Shown here: positions 24,747 through 32,830 of the stretch, one piece after another
Numbering within the stretch: position 1 is the first letter of the stretch
Layout: every line of letters starts with the position of its first letter
Assembly: GCA_004366385.1 (NCBI GenBank)
Contig: SIRU01000033.1
Coordinates: forward strand, 62,001 to 126,000
From: Actinomycetota bacterium
GTDB taxonomy: Bacteria > Actinomycetota > Thermoleophilia > Gaiellales > Gaiellaceae
DNA length: 64,000 bases
Direction: 5' to 3'
Program-made: the position numbers and the translations under genes
Notes under the pieces: model-generated
Databases searched by the model: none
What the model saw: the letters and a program-made list of their open reading frames with translations, nothing else
What the model was told of the DNA's origin: nothing

Positions 24747-25380
24747 CGCGCGGAGCGGTGCCGCTTGCGCTCGCCACGAACGCGGCCGGCTTCGTCGCCC
24801 ACTCGGCGGCGGCCGGGCTGCGGCAGTCGGTCACCATCCGCGCGTCGCAGACGACCGTCCCGGCGACGCACGCGATCCTCCTCTCCGGCCCGGTGCCGGG
24901 CAGCCGTGCGAACGAGGACGTGACGATCGAGGTCAGGGACTGCGGCCAGCCGTCGTTCCGCGGCGTCGTCGCGCTGCAGACGGAGCCCGGCGGCGCATGG
25001 TCGACCGAGTACTACCCGGGCATCTCCACCCTCGTCCGCGCGCGCTGGAACGACGTGACGAGCGCGCCGGTCGCGCTCCGGCAGGTGCCGCGCGTCATGC
25101 TGAAGCGGCTCGTGAACGGGAGCTTCGAGATCGCGATCTCGGCCAAGGTGCCGTTCTGGCGGAAGAAGGCCGTCTTCCAGCAGCGGATCTCCGGCACCTG
25201 GAGGCGCGTACGGAGCGTCGTCCTCGCGAAGCAGAGTGCGGTCGGCAGCGCAGGATGGCGTGGACGTCAGGGACGTTCCGCGCCCGCGTGCTGCGAGGAC
25301 GCCAGGTGCGCGCCGTCCTCCCGGCGGCCTCTGCACGGCCCTGCTACCTCGCCGGCATCTCGAACGTCCCGCGCGCGTGA
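24707..25380 (+). pseudogene. Frameshifted third copy of the secreted beta-domain gene
   Basis: The frame from 24707 encodes the same type of domain (VTIEVRDCGQPSFRG, STLVRARWNDVTSAPV, VPFWRKKAVFQQR) but runs out of homology near 25250. The missing C-terminus (VRAVLPAASARPCYLAGISN) continues in a different frame and stops at 25380. Aligned to the intact protein at 27822, the break falls in the variable segment before the TFRARVLRGRQVRAV strand. One lost base (or two gained) explains it. The start is uncertain (GTG 24707, CTG 24734 or GTG 24758). A sequencing error or programmed shift cannot be excluded. Confidence 0.7.
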
Positions 25381-25448
25381 GTCCGCGCCTGCCGGCCTTG
25401 GCCACGGCGACGACCTGACAGAGAGGTCGGATCTTCGTCCCTCAAGGG

Positions 25449-25473
25449 AACCTTTGCGTCCCGAGGCGCGACC
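25449..25473 (+). promoter_or_regulatory. Candidate ECF-type promoter of sigma gene 2
   Basis: AACCTTTG (25449-25456), its first base 34 nt before the ATG at 25483, with CGCGACC about 11 nt further on. The same 8-mer occurs before sigma gene 3 at 27213. Confidence 0.4.
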
Positions 25474-25482
25474 ATTGACCGG

Positions 25483-26022
25483 ATGGCGGTTCCGGAGCCA
25501 GTGGCGGAAGAGCGCCCTGCGCGACCCGCGCACGAGCACGACGAGGCCGACCTCGTGCGCCGCGCGCAGCTCGGCAGCGTCGCCGCGTTCGAGGAGCTCG
25601 TCCTGGCGCGCGGGCCGCAGCTGCACCGGTTCCTCGTCGTCCGGCTCCGGATCGAGGCGGACGCGCCGGACGCGCTCCAGGAGACGCTCACGGCCGCTTG
25701 GCAGGACCTGCCGCGCCTGCGTGAGCCGAGCCGCTTCTGGCCCTGGTTGATCGGGATCGCGGCGCACAAGGCCGCCGATGTCGCGCGCCGGCGGTCGCCG
25801 GCGAGCGTCGCGGAGCCGCGACCGAGCGCGACCGACGACGGCACGCTCGAACTGCGGCAAGCGCTCGCGGCGCTGCCCGACCGCCAGCGCGAGGTGCTGC
25901 TCCTGCGGTACGTCGTCGGGCTCTCCGAGGAGGAGGTGGCCGAGGCGCTCGGGATCCGCGTCGGCACGGTGAAGTCGAGGAGCGCCCGCGCGCGCGAGGC
26001 GCTCAGGGAGGCGTTGAGATGA
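25483..26022 (+). CDS. ECF RNA polymerase sigma factor, array member 2
   Basis: A 179-residue ECF sigma factor. Region 2: AAFEELVLARGPQLHRFLVV, APDALQETLTAAWQDLPRL, FWPWLIGIAAHKAADVARRR. Region 4: LPDRQREVLLLRYVVGLSEE and VAEALGIRVGTVKSRSARAR. Overlaps the next gene by 4 nt (ATGA). It is about as distant from members 1 and 3 as general ECF sigma factors are from each other, so the array did not arise by very recent duplication of the sigma genes. Confidence 0.93.
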   Translation: MAVPEPVAEERPARPAHEHDEADLVRRAQLGSVAAFEELVLARGPQLHRFLVVRLRIEADAPDALQETLTAAWQDLPRLREPSRFWPWLIGIAAHKAADVARRRSPASVAEPRPSATDDGTLELRQALAALPDRQREVLLLRYVVGLSEEEVAEALGIRVGTVKSRSARAREALREALR

Positions 26023-27209
26023 GCAGGGACCTCGAGCAGGAGCTGCAGCGGCTCGGAGACGCGGGGGAAACGCCCTCCGAGCAGGAGCTGAGACGGATGG
26101 CCCGCGAGGCGGCGTCGGAGTCGAGGTCTCTGGGTCCCGCGCGCGGCCCTCGACGCCGATGGGCGGGAGTCGCGGCCGTCGCCGCCGCGCTGCTGGCCGC
26201 GAGCGCGCTTGGGGTCGCGCTCGGAAGCTCGCTCACCCCGGCCGGCAGCGCGAGCATGCCCGCGCGCGGGCTCGGCTTCCTGCCCGCTCCCGGCTGGACG
26301 ATCGTGCAGGGCGAGACGTTCGACGTGCCGGGCGCGACGAGCGCGACCGCGGCAAACGTGCCCCTGCACCCGGCCGACCGGCCGAACGCCCTCCCGGCGA
26401 GGACGATCGCGACGCTTCCGGCGCGTGGCGTGGTCATCCACGTCACGTTCGAGGCTCGCGGCGACCCGGCGAGGGACGTCGCCTTCGTCCGGCAATCGCT
26501 GCCGCTCCAGGTCGAGGACGCGCGGCCGGCCTCCCCGTCGGAGCATCGCCTGCGCGCGGCGGTCGGCGGCTTCAACGTCGACGCACGCATCCACTACGGT
26601 CGTCCGACTCCGACCGCCGCGATGGTCGACTCCGCGCAGCGGCAGCTGAGCCGGCTCACGGTGGCGGCCGAGCGCGTCACGCTCCGGGCCTACCCGACGA
26701 TCCTCACGAGCGGCCCGGTCACTCTCTCCGGAACGATCGACAAGCCGGTTGCAGGGGAGGTAGTCGACATCCAGGCGAAGGATTGCGGCGCTCAGTTCTT
26801 CCGGGGCCTGGCCGGCACGACAACGAAAGGCGGCGGGAGCTTCTCGACGACCATACACCCGCAGATCTCGACGACGCTCCGCGCGCTCTGGGATGGGAAC
26901 GCGAGCGCCCCGGTCACCGTCTGGCAACGTGCCTCCGTATACCTCAGGACGGGCACCCGCGGGCGCCTGTACGTGACGGCGTGGGGCGCGGAGGCGCAGG
27001 TCTTCTGGCGCAAGAAGATTCAGATCCAGCAGCGGAAGGCCGGCCAGTGGAAAACCGTCCATACCGTCCCCCTTACGATGGAGGGCAACCTGGGACGGAC
27101 CTACTTCAGACTCCCCGTACCCAGAGGCACGCTGCTCCGGGCCGTGCTTCCGCGCTCACAGACGAAACCGTGCTTCCTCCAGGGAGTCAGCCCCGTTCTG
27201 CGAACGTGA
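26019..27209 (+). CDS. Single-pass membrane protein with two extracytoplasmic domains, array member 2
   Basis: A 396-residue protein. Cytoplasmic N-terminus MSRDLEQELQRLG (compare MSPDLERELRDAR in member 1), membrane helix about 48-69, first external domain from GLGFLPAPGW (84-93) to SAQRQLSRLTVAAERV, then a second Ig-like beta domain (about 225-396) with VVDIQAKDCG, RALWDGNASAPV, FWRKKIQIQQRKAGQW and a final RAVLPRSQTKPCFLQGV. The two cysteines (near 255 and the C-terminus) are conserved in all paralogues and may form a disulfide. Putative anti-sigma or sigma-regulating receptor by position; no catalytic motif is visible. Confidence 0.75.
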   Translation: MSRDLEQELQRLGDAGETPSEQELRRMAREAASESRSLGPARGPRRRWAGVAAVAAALLAASALGVALGSSLTPAGSASMPARGLGFLPAPGWTIVQGETFDVPGATSATAANVPLHPADRPNALPARTIATLPARGVVIHVTFEARGDPARDVAFVRQSLPLQVEDARPASPSEHRLRAAVGGFNVDARIHYGRPTPTAAMVDSAQRQLSRLTVAAERVTLRAYPTILTSGPVTLSGTIDKPVAGEVVDIQAKDCGAQFFRGLAGTTTKGGGSFSTTIHPQISTTLRALWDGNASAPVTVWQRASVYLRTGTRGRLYVTAWGAEAQVFWRKKIQIQQRKAGQWKTVHTVPLTMEGNLGRTYFRLPVPRGTLLRAVLPRSQTKPCFLQGVSPVLRT

Positions 27210-27212
27210 CCC

Positions 27213-27237
27213 AACCTTTGGGCCCGCCGCGTGCTCT
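27213..27237 (+). promoter_or_regulatory. Candidate ECF-type promoter of sigma gene 3
   Basis: AACCTTTG (27213-27220), identical to the motif before sigma gene 2, and CGTGCTC (27230-27236), similar to CGTACT before sigma gene 1. It lies 31 nt before the GTG at 27244. Confidence 0.4.
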
Positions 27238-27243
27238 TATGGA

Positions 27244-27822
27244 GTGACCGTGGAGCACGACGCCGTCCTGACGCAGCTTGCCCGCCGGGCCCTCGACGGC
27301 GACCGCGCCTCGCTCGGAGCCCTCCTCCGAGAGCTCGAGCCGACGATCGTCCGCGCGACCAGGCTGATCGTCGGCTCTGGCTCGTGGGCGGCCGAGGACG
27401 CCGCGCAGGACGCGCTGCTCGACGTCGCCCGTGGCATCGGAGGCCTCCGCGACCCGGAGGCGGCGAGGGCATGGGCGCTCAGGATCGCGACGACGCGGGC
27501 GCTGAAGGTCGCGCGGCGCGAGCGCATGCTCTCGCTCCGCAAGGCGCCGTTCGACGACGTGCCCGTCGTCGCCGAGGCGCCGGACGGGCGCAGCCGGGCG
27601 CTGAAGGAGGCGTTCGACCGCCTGCCGCCGGCGCTGCGGACGACCGCCGTCCTCCGGCTGTACGTGGGCCTCAGCGAGCAGGAGACCGCCGAGGCGGTCG
27701 GGTGCTCGCTCGGCACGGTCAAGTCCAACCTGCACGACGCTCGCAAGCGGCTGGCGAAGGCGCTGGCCGAGCGGGGATACGCCCCCGCCGTGTCGTCCAC
27801 ACCGATGGAGGAGATCGCCTGA
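27244..27822 (+). CDS. ECF RNA polymerase sigma factor, array member 3
   Basis: A 192-residue ECF sigma factor. Region 2: LGALLRELEPTIVRATRLIV, AAEDAAQDALLDVARGIGGL, ARAWALRIATTRALKVARRE. Region 4: LPPALRTTAVLRLYVGLSEQ, TAEAVGCSLGTVKSNLHDAR. GTG at 27244 (or 27250). Its stop shares a base with the next ATG (TGATG), so the pair is translationally coupled. Confidence 0.93.
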   Translation: MTVEHDAVLTQLARRALDGDRASLGALLRELEPTIVRATRLIVGSGSWAAEDAAQDALLDVARGIGGLRDPEAARAWALRIATTRALKVARRERMLSLRKAPFDDVPVVAEAPDGRSRALKEAFDRLPPALRTTAVLRLYVGLSEQETAEAVGCSLGTVKSNLHDARKRLAKALAERGYAPAVSSTPMEEIA

Positions 27823-29072
27823 TGCCCGCCGACAACGAATCGCTGGTCGACCTCGATGAGATCGTCTCGCTGCTCCAGCAGTACGAAGGGCCCCCGCAGG
27901 CGCGGGAGCGGGAGCGCGGCGACGCGCGCCGCCGGGTCTCCGTCCGCCCGCGCATGCTGAGGCTGCGCTGGGGCCTCGTGGGCGCGGCGACCGCGCTCCT
28001 CGTGGGCAGTGGGCTCGGCTTCGGGGTCGCGAGCTCGGTCACCCCGAGCGGCACCGCGGGGACGCCGTTCGCGGGCTTCGGGTTCCTGCCCGTCCGCGGC
28101 TGGACGGTCGTGCAGAGCGGGACGCTCGGGCCGACCGGCGCCGCGTCGGCGATCGCCGCCACCGTCCCGCTCCACCCGGGCGACCGGCTCGGCGCCGTCC
28201 CGGTGCGAACGCTCGAGTCGATGGGCCTGAACGGCGTCGTGATCCGCGCGACGTTCACGACGCGCGGCGACCCGGGCGAGGACTTCAAGTTCCAGCAGCG
28301 GCAGCTGCCGCTCCGCATGGCGGACGCGACCCCCGTCCCGGCGAGCGACCCTGCGCTCTCCGACGGGCTGTCGGAGTACCGCGTCGCGGCCGGCGTCCGG
28401 GGTCACAACGTCGACGCGCGGATCTACTTCGGCCGCGGGGAGCCGACCACGGCGATGATCGCGAACGCCGAGCGCCAGCTGGCGCGGCTCGTGGTCGCCG
28501 CGGAGCGGGTCACGATCTTCGCGCGGCCGACGACGGTCGGGTGGTCGCCCGTCGGCGGCCCCGGCACGACGCTGTACGGCTCCATCGACAGCAGCCGCGC
28601 CGGGGAGACCGTCGACATCCAGGCCAAGGACTGCGGGCAGCAGTTCTTCCGCGGGGTCGCGGGAGCGACGACGCGGGGCGGAGGGGAGTGGACGACCGAG
28701 TACACGCCCGGGATCACGACCACGCTGCGGGCGGTCTGGGACGGGCACTCGAGCGCTCCCGTCGTCGTCCGCTCGTACGCCGGCGTCGCGATCCGCCGCG
28801 CCGGGAAGAGCTACGAGGTCGGGATCACGGCGCGAGCGCAGTTCTGGCGGCGCAAGGTCGTCATCCAGCAGCGCCGCGGCAGCTCGTGGAAGAAGGTGCG
28901 CGAGGTGTTGCTGACCGAGCAGGGCTCGACGACCGGCTGGGCATACGTGTACACCCTCGGCACGTTCAAGCTCCCAGGCCTGAAGAAGGGGACGCTGATC
29001 CGCGCCGTGCTTCCGGCCGCGGCCGCCCGCCCGTGCTACCTCCAGAGCGTGAGCGCGCCGTTCCGGGTGTGA
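27822..29072 (+). CDS. Single-pass membrane protein with two extracytoplasmic domains, array member 3
   Basis: A 416-residue paralogue of the 26019 product. Cytoplasmic N-terminus MPADNESLVDLDEIVSLLQQ, membrane helix about 50-70, first domain from GFGFLPVRGW (85-94) through ATVPLHPGDRLGAVPVRTLE to NAERQLARLVVAAERV, second domain with VDIQAKDCGQQFFRGVAGA, RAVWDGHSSAPV, FWRRKVVIQQRRGSSWKKV and RAVLPAAAARPCYLQSV. Conserved patches across the array suggest a shared ligand-binding or sensing fold. A partner or anti-sigma role is inferred from coupling to the sigma gene. Confidence 0.75.
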   Translation: MPADNESLVDLDEIVSLLQQYEGPPQARERERGDARRRVSVRPRMLRLRWGLVGAATALLVGSGLGFGVASSVTPSGTAGTPFAGFGFLPVRGWTVVQSGTLGPTGAASAIAATVPLHPGDRLGAVPVRTLESMGLNGVVIRATFTTRGDPGEDFKFQQRQLPLRMADATPVPASDPALSDGLSEYRVAAGVRGHNVDARIYFGRGEPTTAMIANAERQLARLVVAAERVTIFARPTTVGWSPVGGPGTTLYGSIDSSRAGETVDIQAKDCGQQFFRGVAGATTRGGGEWTTEYTPGITTTLRAVWDGHSSAPVVVRSYAGVAIRRAGKSYEVGITARAQFWRRKVVIQQRRGSSWKKVREVLLTEQGSTTGWAYVYTLGTFKLPGLKKGTLIRAVLPAAAARPCYLQSVSAPFRV

Positions 29073-29147
29073 CACGTCGGGATACCCCGCGAGCAGGCCG
29101 GCCGTAGTACGGGCATGAGGACGAATCGACGACCAGAAGGAGCATGA

Positions 29148-30173
29148 ATGAGCTCGACCGACGAACGGACCCTCGAACGAGCCCAGGAGGCGGCGGCGCG
29201 CTACGTCGCGAACGTCGAGACCGTGATCAAGGGCAAGACCGACCAGGTCAAGCTCGTGCTCGCCACCCTGCTGTGCGGCGGCCACGTGCTGCTCGAGGAC
29301 GTGCCCGGGACCGCCAAGACCGTGCTCGCGCGGGCGATCGCCGGGACGATCGAAGGCGCGACGAACCAGCGCGTGCAGTGCACGCCCGACCTCCAGCCGA
29401 CCGACGTCACCGGGCTCTCCGTCTTCAACCAGCGCGACCGCGACTTCGAGTTCCGGCCCGGGCCGGTGTTCGCGAACGTCCTCCTGGTCGACGAGATCAA
29501 CCGCGCGATGCCGAAGACGCAGTCCGCGCTGCTCGAGGCGATGGCGGAGCGGCAGGTGACGACCGACGGCGTCACGCGCCCGCTTCCCGACCCGTTCCTC
29601 GTGCTCGCGACCGAGAACCCGATCGAGCAGGAGGGCACGTTCCCGCTCCCCGAGGCGCAGCTCGACCGCTTCTTCCTGCGAACCGCGCTCGGCTACCCGG
29701 GCGAGGACGACGAGCTCGCGATCGTCGAGGAGCAGCTCCGCGAGCACCCGCTCGACCGGCTGCGGCCCGTCGTCTCGCTGGAGGACGTGGCCATGCTCCG
29801 GCACGCGGTGCAGGACGTCTACGTCGACCCCGTGCTGCGGCGCTGGACGATCCGGCTCGTGCGCGCAACGCGCGAGGCCGAGGGAGTCGCCATCGGCGCG
29901 TCCGTCCGCGGCAGCCTCGCGCTCGAGCGCGCCGCCCGCGCATGGGCGCTCCTCGACGGCCGTGAGTACGTCACGCCCGTCGACGTCGAGGAGCTGTTCC
30001 TGCCGGTGGTCATGCACCGGATCGTGTTCACGCCCAGCTTCGTCGCCACGGCCCGCGAGATCGGGTGGACGGCCGCGGCCGAGCGCTTCCGCGAGGCCTG
30101 CCTCGCGATCGCGCCGCGCCCCGGCGTCGAGCTCGAGGCGGTCGCGGCTGCGGAGGCCGCTGCGTCGTGGTGA
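29148..30173 (+). CDS. MoxR-family AAA+ ATPase
   Basis: A 341-residue MoxR ATPase. Walker A is DVPGTAKTVLA, Walker B VLLVDEINRAMPKTQ, sensor 1 LATENPIEQEGTFPLPEAQL, and the C-terminal lid has GASVRGSLALERAARAWALL. MoxR proteins act as chaperone-like ATPases with VWA partners. It is the first gene of a six-gene run with DUF58 and VWA proteins. The ATG at 29148 follows AGAAGGAG. A TAGTAC box (29105-29110) may be its -10 element. Confidence 0.93.
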   Translation: MSSTDERTLERAQEAAARYVANVETVIKGKTDQVKLVLATLLCGGHVLLEDVPGTAKTVLARAIAGTIEGATNQRVQCTPDLQPTDVTGLSVFNQRDRDFEFRPGPVFANVLLVDEINRAMPKTQSALLEAMAERQVTTDGVTRPLPDPFLVLATENPIEQEGTFPLPEAQLDRFFLRTALGYPGEDDELAIVEEQLREHPLDRLRPVVSLEDVAMLRHAVQDVYVDPVLRRWTIRLVRATREAEGVAIGASVRGSLALERAARAWALLDGREYVTPVDVEELFLPVVMHRIVFTPSFVATAREIGWTAAAERFREACLAIAPRPGVELEAVAAAEAAASW

Positions 30174-30186
30174 GCTCGACGACCGC

Positions 30187-31086
30187 GTGACCGCCATCTT
30201 CCCGCTCATCCCGCGCCGCCGCGTGCTCGGCCTCCCGTTCGGGGGGCTGCACAGCATGCGCCGGGGGCTCGGCTCCGACGTCGCCGGCTCGCGCCCGTAC
30301 CAGCCGGGCGACGACGTCGACAAGATCGACTGGGCCGCCTCCGCGAGGCTCTCCCTCGCGCGCGGGACAGACGAGTTCGTCGTCCGCGAGCACTACGCGG
30401 AGGAGGCGCCGCGCGTCGTCGTCCTCTGTGACCGGCGGCCCTCGATGTCGATCTTCGACAACGGCTGGCCGTGGCTCTCGAAACCGGAGGCGATCCGGCA
30501 GGCGGCGACGGTGATCGGCGACAGTGCGGTCGCGGCGCGAGGCCTCCTCGGCTACCTCGACGAAGGGGACGGCACGCGCTACTGGCACCCGCCGCGCGGC
30601 ACGCACCAGCTCGGGCCGATCGACCTCGAGCGCCCGTTCCAGGCCTCCTCGGGAACGCTCGCGCGCGGTCTCGGCTACCTCGTCGAGCAGCGCCGCGACC
30701 TCCCGGCCGGCACGTTCGTCTTCGTCCTCTCCGACTTCCTCGAGCAGCCGTCGCGCGACGAGTGGCTGCACGTGCTGGAGCGCCGCTGGGAGATCGTCCC
30801 GGTCGTCATCCAGGACCCGACCTGGGAGCAGAGCTTCCCGGAGGTGGGGGGGACGGTCGTGCCCTTCGCCGACCCGGAGACCGGGCGCGTCTCCCTCGTC
30901 CGCTTCTCGGAAGCGGAGGTCGCGGCACGGCGCGAGGCGAACCAGCGGCGGCTCACGGAGCTCCTCCGCGGGCTGCGCGCGCTCGACCTCGATCCCGTCG
31001 TCGTCTCCTCGCACGAGTGGCGTGACGTCGTCGACTCCTTCCTGACCTGGGCCGACCAGCGGGTCTTCACGCGGGGGCGCGCATGA
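30187..31086 (+). CDS. DUF58 domain protein of the MoxR operon
   Basis: A 299-residue DUF58 protein. The hallmark segment is SRPYQPGDDVDKIDWAASAR, followed by a VWA-like region (VVVLCDRRPSMSIF, FVFVLSDFLEQPS). It is soluble, and a partner of MoxR in relatives. The GTG at 30187 is the first start after the moxR stop in this frame. It overlaps the next gene by 4 nt (ATGA). Confidence 0.87.
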   Translation: MTAIFPLIPRRRVLGLPFGGLHSMRRGLGSDVAGSRPYQPGDDVDKIDWAASARLSLARGTDEFVVREHYAEEAPRVVVLCDRRPSMSIFDNGWPWLSKPEAIRQAATVIGDSAVAARGLLGYLDEGDGTRYWHPPRGTHQLGPIDLERPFQASSGTLARGLGYLVEQRRDLPAGTFVFVLSDFLEQPSRDEWLHVLERRWEIVPVVIQDPTWEQSFPEVGGTVVPFADPETGRVSLVRFSEAEVAARREANQRRLTELLRGLRALDLDPVVVSSHEWRDVVDSFLTWADQRVFTRGRA

Positions 31087-32021
31087 GGGGCCTGCTCCTC
31101 ACGGCGACCGCCGCAGCGGCCCTCGTCGCCGCCGGCTGCGGCAGCGGGGAGGACGCGACGGTGCTCCAGGAGGGGAAGCCGGTCGCCACGAGCCGCTCGC
31201 TCACGCCGCTCGTGCACCTCTTCGGCGACCCGGTGGTCGCGCGCGTCGACCTCCTCGTCGACACCGAGCAGTTCGACCCGGACGGCATCCGCCTCGTGCC
31301 GAACCTCGACCCGTTCGAGCTCGAGGGGGAGCCGAGCCGCGTCACGCGGAAGCTCGGCCGCTACGCGCACATCCGCTGGGAGCTCACGTACCGCTGCGTC
31401 GTCTACGAGTGCCTCCAGGAGGTCGGGGGCGGGCCGCCGCAGATGCTGCCGGGAGGCATCCCGCCGCCGAACACCGGCCAGGGCGGGTTCGCCGACCGCA
31501 AGTCGTTCCGGATCAAGGCCGCGCGCGTCATGTACGACGCGCCGGGGACGACGCAGCCGAAGCTGGTCACGCAGATCACGTGGCCGTCGATCCAGAACGC
31601 GTCGCGCCTGAACATGAGCGACACGAACGTGACCGGCATCGGCTACCCGTTCGAGGCTTCGGTCACCCCGCTGCCGGTGGCAACGACTCGCTCTCCGCTC
31701 GCCGTCGCGGGCGGGCTCGCGCTCGCGGCGCTCGCGCTGCTCGCTCTCCCCGCCGCACTCGTGATCCGCGCGCTTCGCCGCCGCGAGCCGCCGCCGCCGG
31801 AGCCGGAGCCCGAGCTCACGCCGCTCGAGCGGGCGCTCCGGCTCGTCGCGTGGTCGCGCGAGCGCCCGGACGGCGAGCGGCGCCAGGCGCTCGAACTGCT
31901 CGCGCACGAGCTGGACGGCGACGGGCGCGCCCTCGACGCCCGCAGGCTCGCGTGGTCGCCGTCGACGCCGGCGCCGGAGGAGATGGACGAGCTCGTCGAG
32001 TCCGTGCAGGAGCCCTCGTGA
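31083..32021 (+). CDS. Lipoprotein with C-terminal membrane helix, BatD-like position
   Basis: A 312-residue protein of unknown family. A lipobox-like N-terminus (LLLTATAAAALVAAGCG, Cys at about 20) is followed by an extracytoplasmic beta-rich domain (VHLFGDPVVARVDLLVDTEQ; TYRCVVYECLQ), a membrane helix at about 208-232, and a cytoplasmic tail starting RALRRREPPPPEPEPE with an ERALRLVAWSRERP helix. This topology (surface domain, helix, cytosolic tail) and the place in the operon resemble BatD-type proteins. No direct motif proves it. Confidence 0.68.
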   Translation: MRGLLLTATAAAALVAAGCGSGEDATVLQEGKPVATSRSLTPLVHLFGDPVVARVDLLVDTEQFDPDGIRLVPNLDPFELEGEPSRVTRKLGRYAHIRWELTYRCVVYECLQEVGGGPPQMLPGGIPPPNTGQGGFADRKSFRIKAARVMYDAPGTTQPKLVTQITWPSIQNASRLNMSDTNVTGIGYPFEASVTPLPVATTRSPLAVAGGLALAALALLALPAALVIRALRRREPPPPEPEPELTPLERALRLVAWSRERPDGERRQALELLAHELDGDGRALDARRLAWSPSTPAPEEMDELVESVQEPS

Positions 32022-32830
32022 CCTCGTTCGAGCTGCGGCCCGCCATCCCGTCGAGCGAGAGCGGCCGGCTCCGGGCCGTCGCCCGGCGGACGCTCGTCCT
32101 GCGCGCCGCGCTCGCCGTCGCGCTCGTCGCGTCCCTCGCCCTCGCCTTCCTCGTGGCGCACTCGCAGGACGTCCGCCGCGCGCCGCTCGTCCCCGCGGGC
32201 ACGACGGGGATGCTCGTGCTCGACCTCTCGGCGAGCGTCTACGAGGGCGCGCTCGACCAGACGGTCGCGAAGCTGTCCGGCACCGACGAGCGCACCGGGC
32301 TCGTCGTCTTCTCGGACGCCGCCTACGAGCTCTTGCCTCCCGGATCGCCGTCACGCGAGCTCTCGTCGCTCCTGCGGTTCTTCAAGACCGGCCCGCTGGG
32401 GACGCTCCCGCCGAACCCGTGGGAGCCGTTCCGTGCCGGGACGCGCATCTCCACGGGGCTCGTGACCGCCCGTCGGGCGCTCCTGCGGGAGAAGGTCACC
32501 AACGGCTCGATCGTGCTCGTCAGCGACCTGGAGATCCTCGCGGACGAGGTCGGCCGCACGGCCGAGACCATCGCCCAGATCAAGGCGGACGGCTACGAGG
32601 TGCGGATCGTGCCGCTGTTCCCGTCCGCGGAGAAGCGCGCGCTCGTCGAGCAGCTCCTCGGCGGGAGCGCGTTCCTGGGGGAGCCGGAGGAGGAGAACGT
32701 CACGCGGACGCCCGGGGAGCGGAGCTTCACCGGCGTGCTGCCGTGGCTCTTCCTGCTCACGGCGGCGGTCGTGGTCGCGCTCCTCGCCGCGAACGAGCGC
32801 CTGCTCGCGAGGCTGGAGGTGCGGCCGTGA
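32018..32830 (+). CDS. Membrane-anchored von Willebrand factor A protein 1
   Basis: A 270-residue protein with an N-terminal membrane helix (about 26-46), a VWA domain with metal-ion site DLSASVYEG (DxSxS), GLVVFSDAAYELLPPG, IVLVSDLEIL, and a second membrane helix near the C-terminus (VLPWLFLLTAAVVVALLAA). It belongs to the Bat-type VWA proteins that work with MoxR at the membrane. The GTG at 32018 overlaps the upstream stop. Confidence 0.85.
   Translation: MTSFELRPAIPSSESGRLRAVARRTLVLRAALAVALVASLALAFLVAHSQDVRRAPLVPAGTTGMLVLDLSASVYEGALDQTVAKLSGTDERTGLVVFSDAAYELLPPGSPSRELSSLLRFFKTGPLGTLPPNPWEPFRAGTRISTGLVTARRALLREKVTNGSIVLVSDLEILADEVGRTAETIAQIKADGYEVRIVPLFPSAEKRALVEQLLGGSAFLGEPEEENVTRTPGERSFTGVLPWLFLLTAAVVVALLAANERLLARLEVRP

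Noticed and set aside
27237-30323. 1028-codon open frame on the minus strand across the sigma 3, membrane protein and moxR genes
   Set aside because: Spans three well-supported plus-strand genes and their boundaries, has no domain and low-complexity content; codon-bias artefact.
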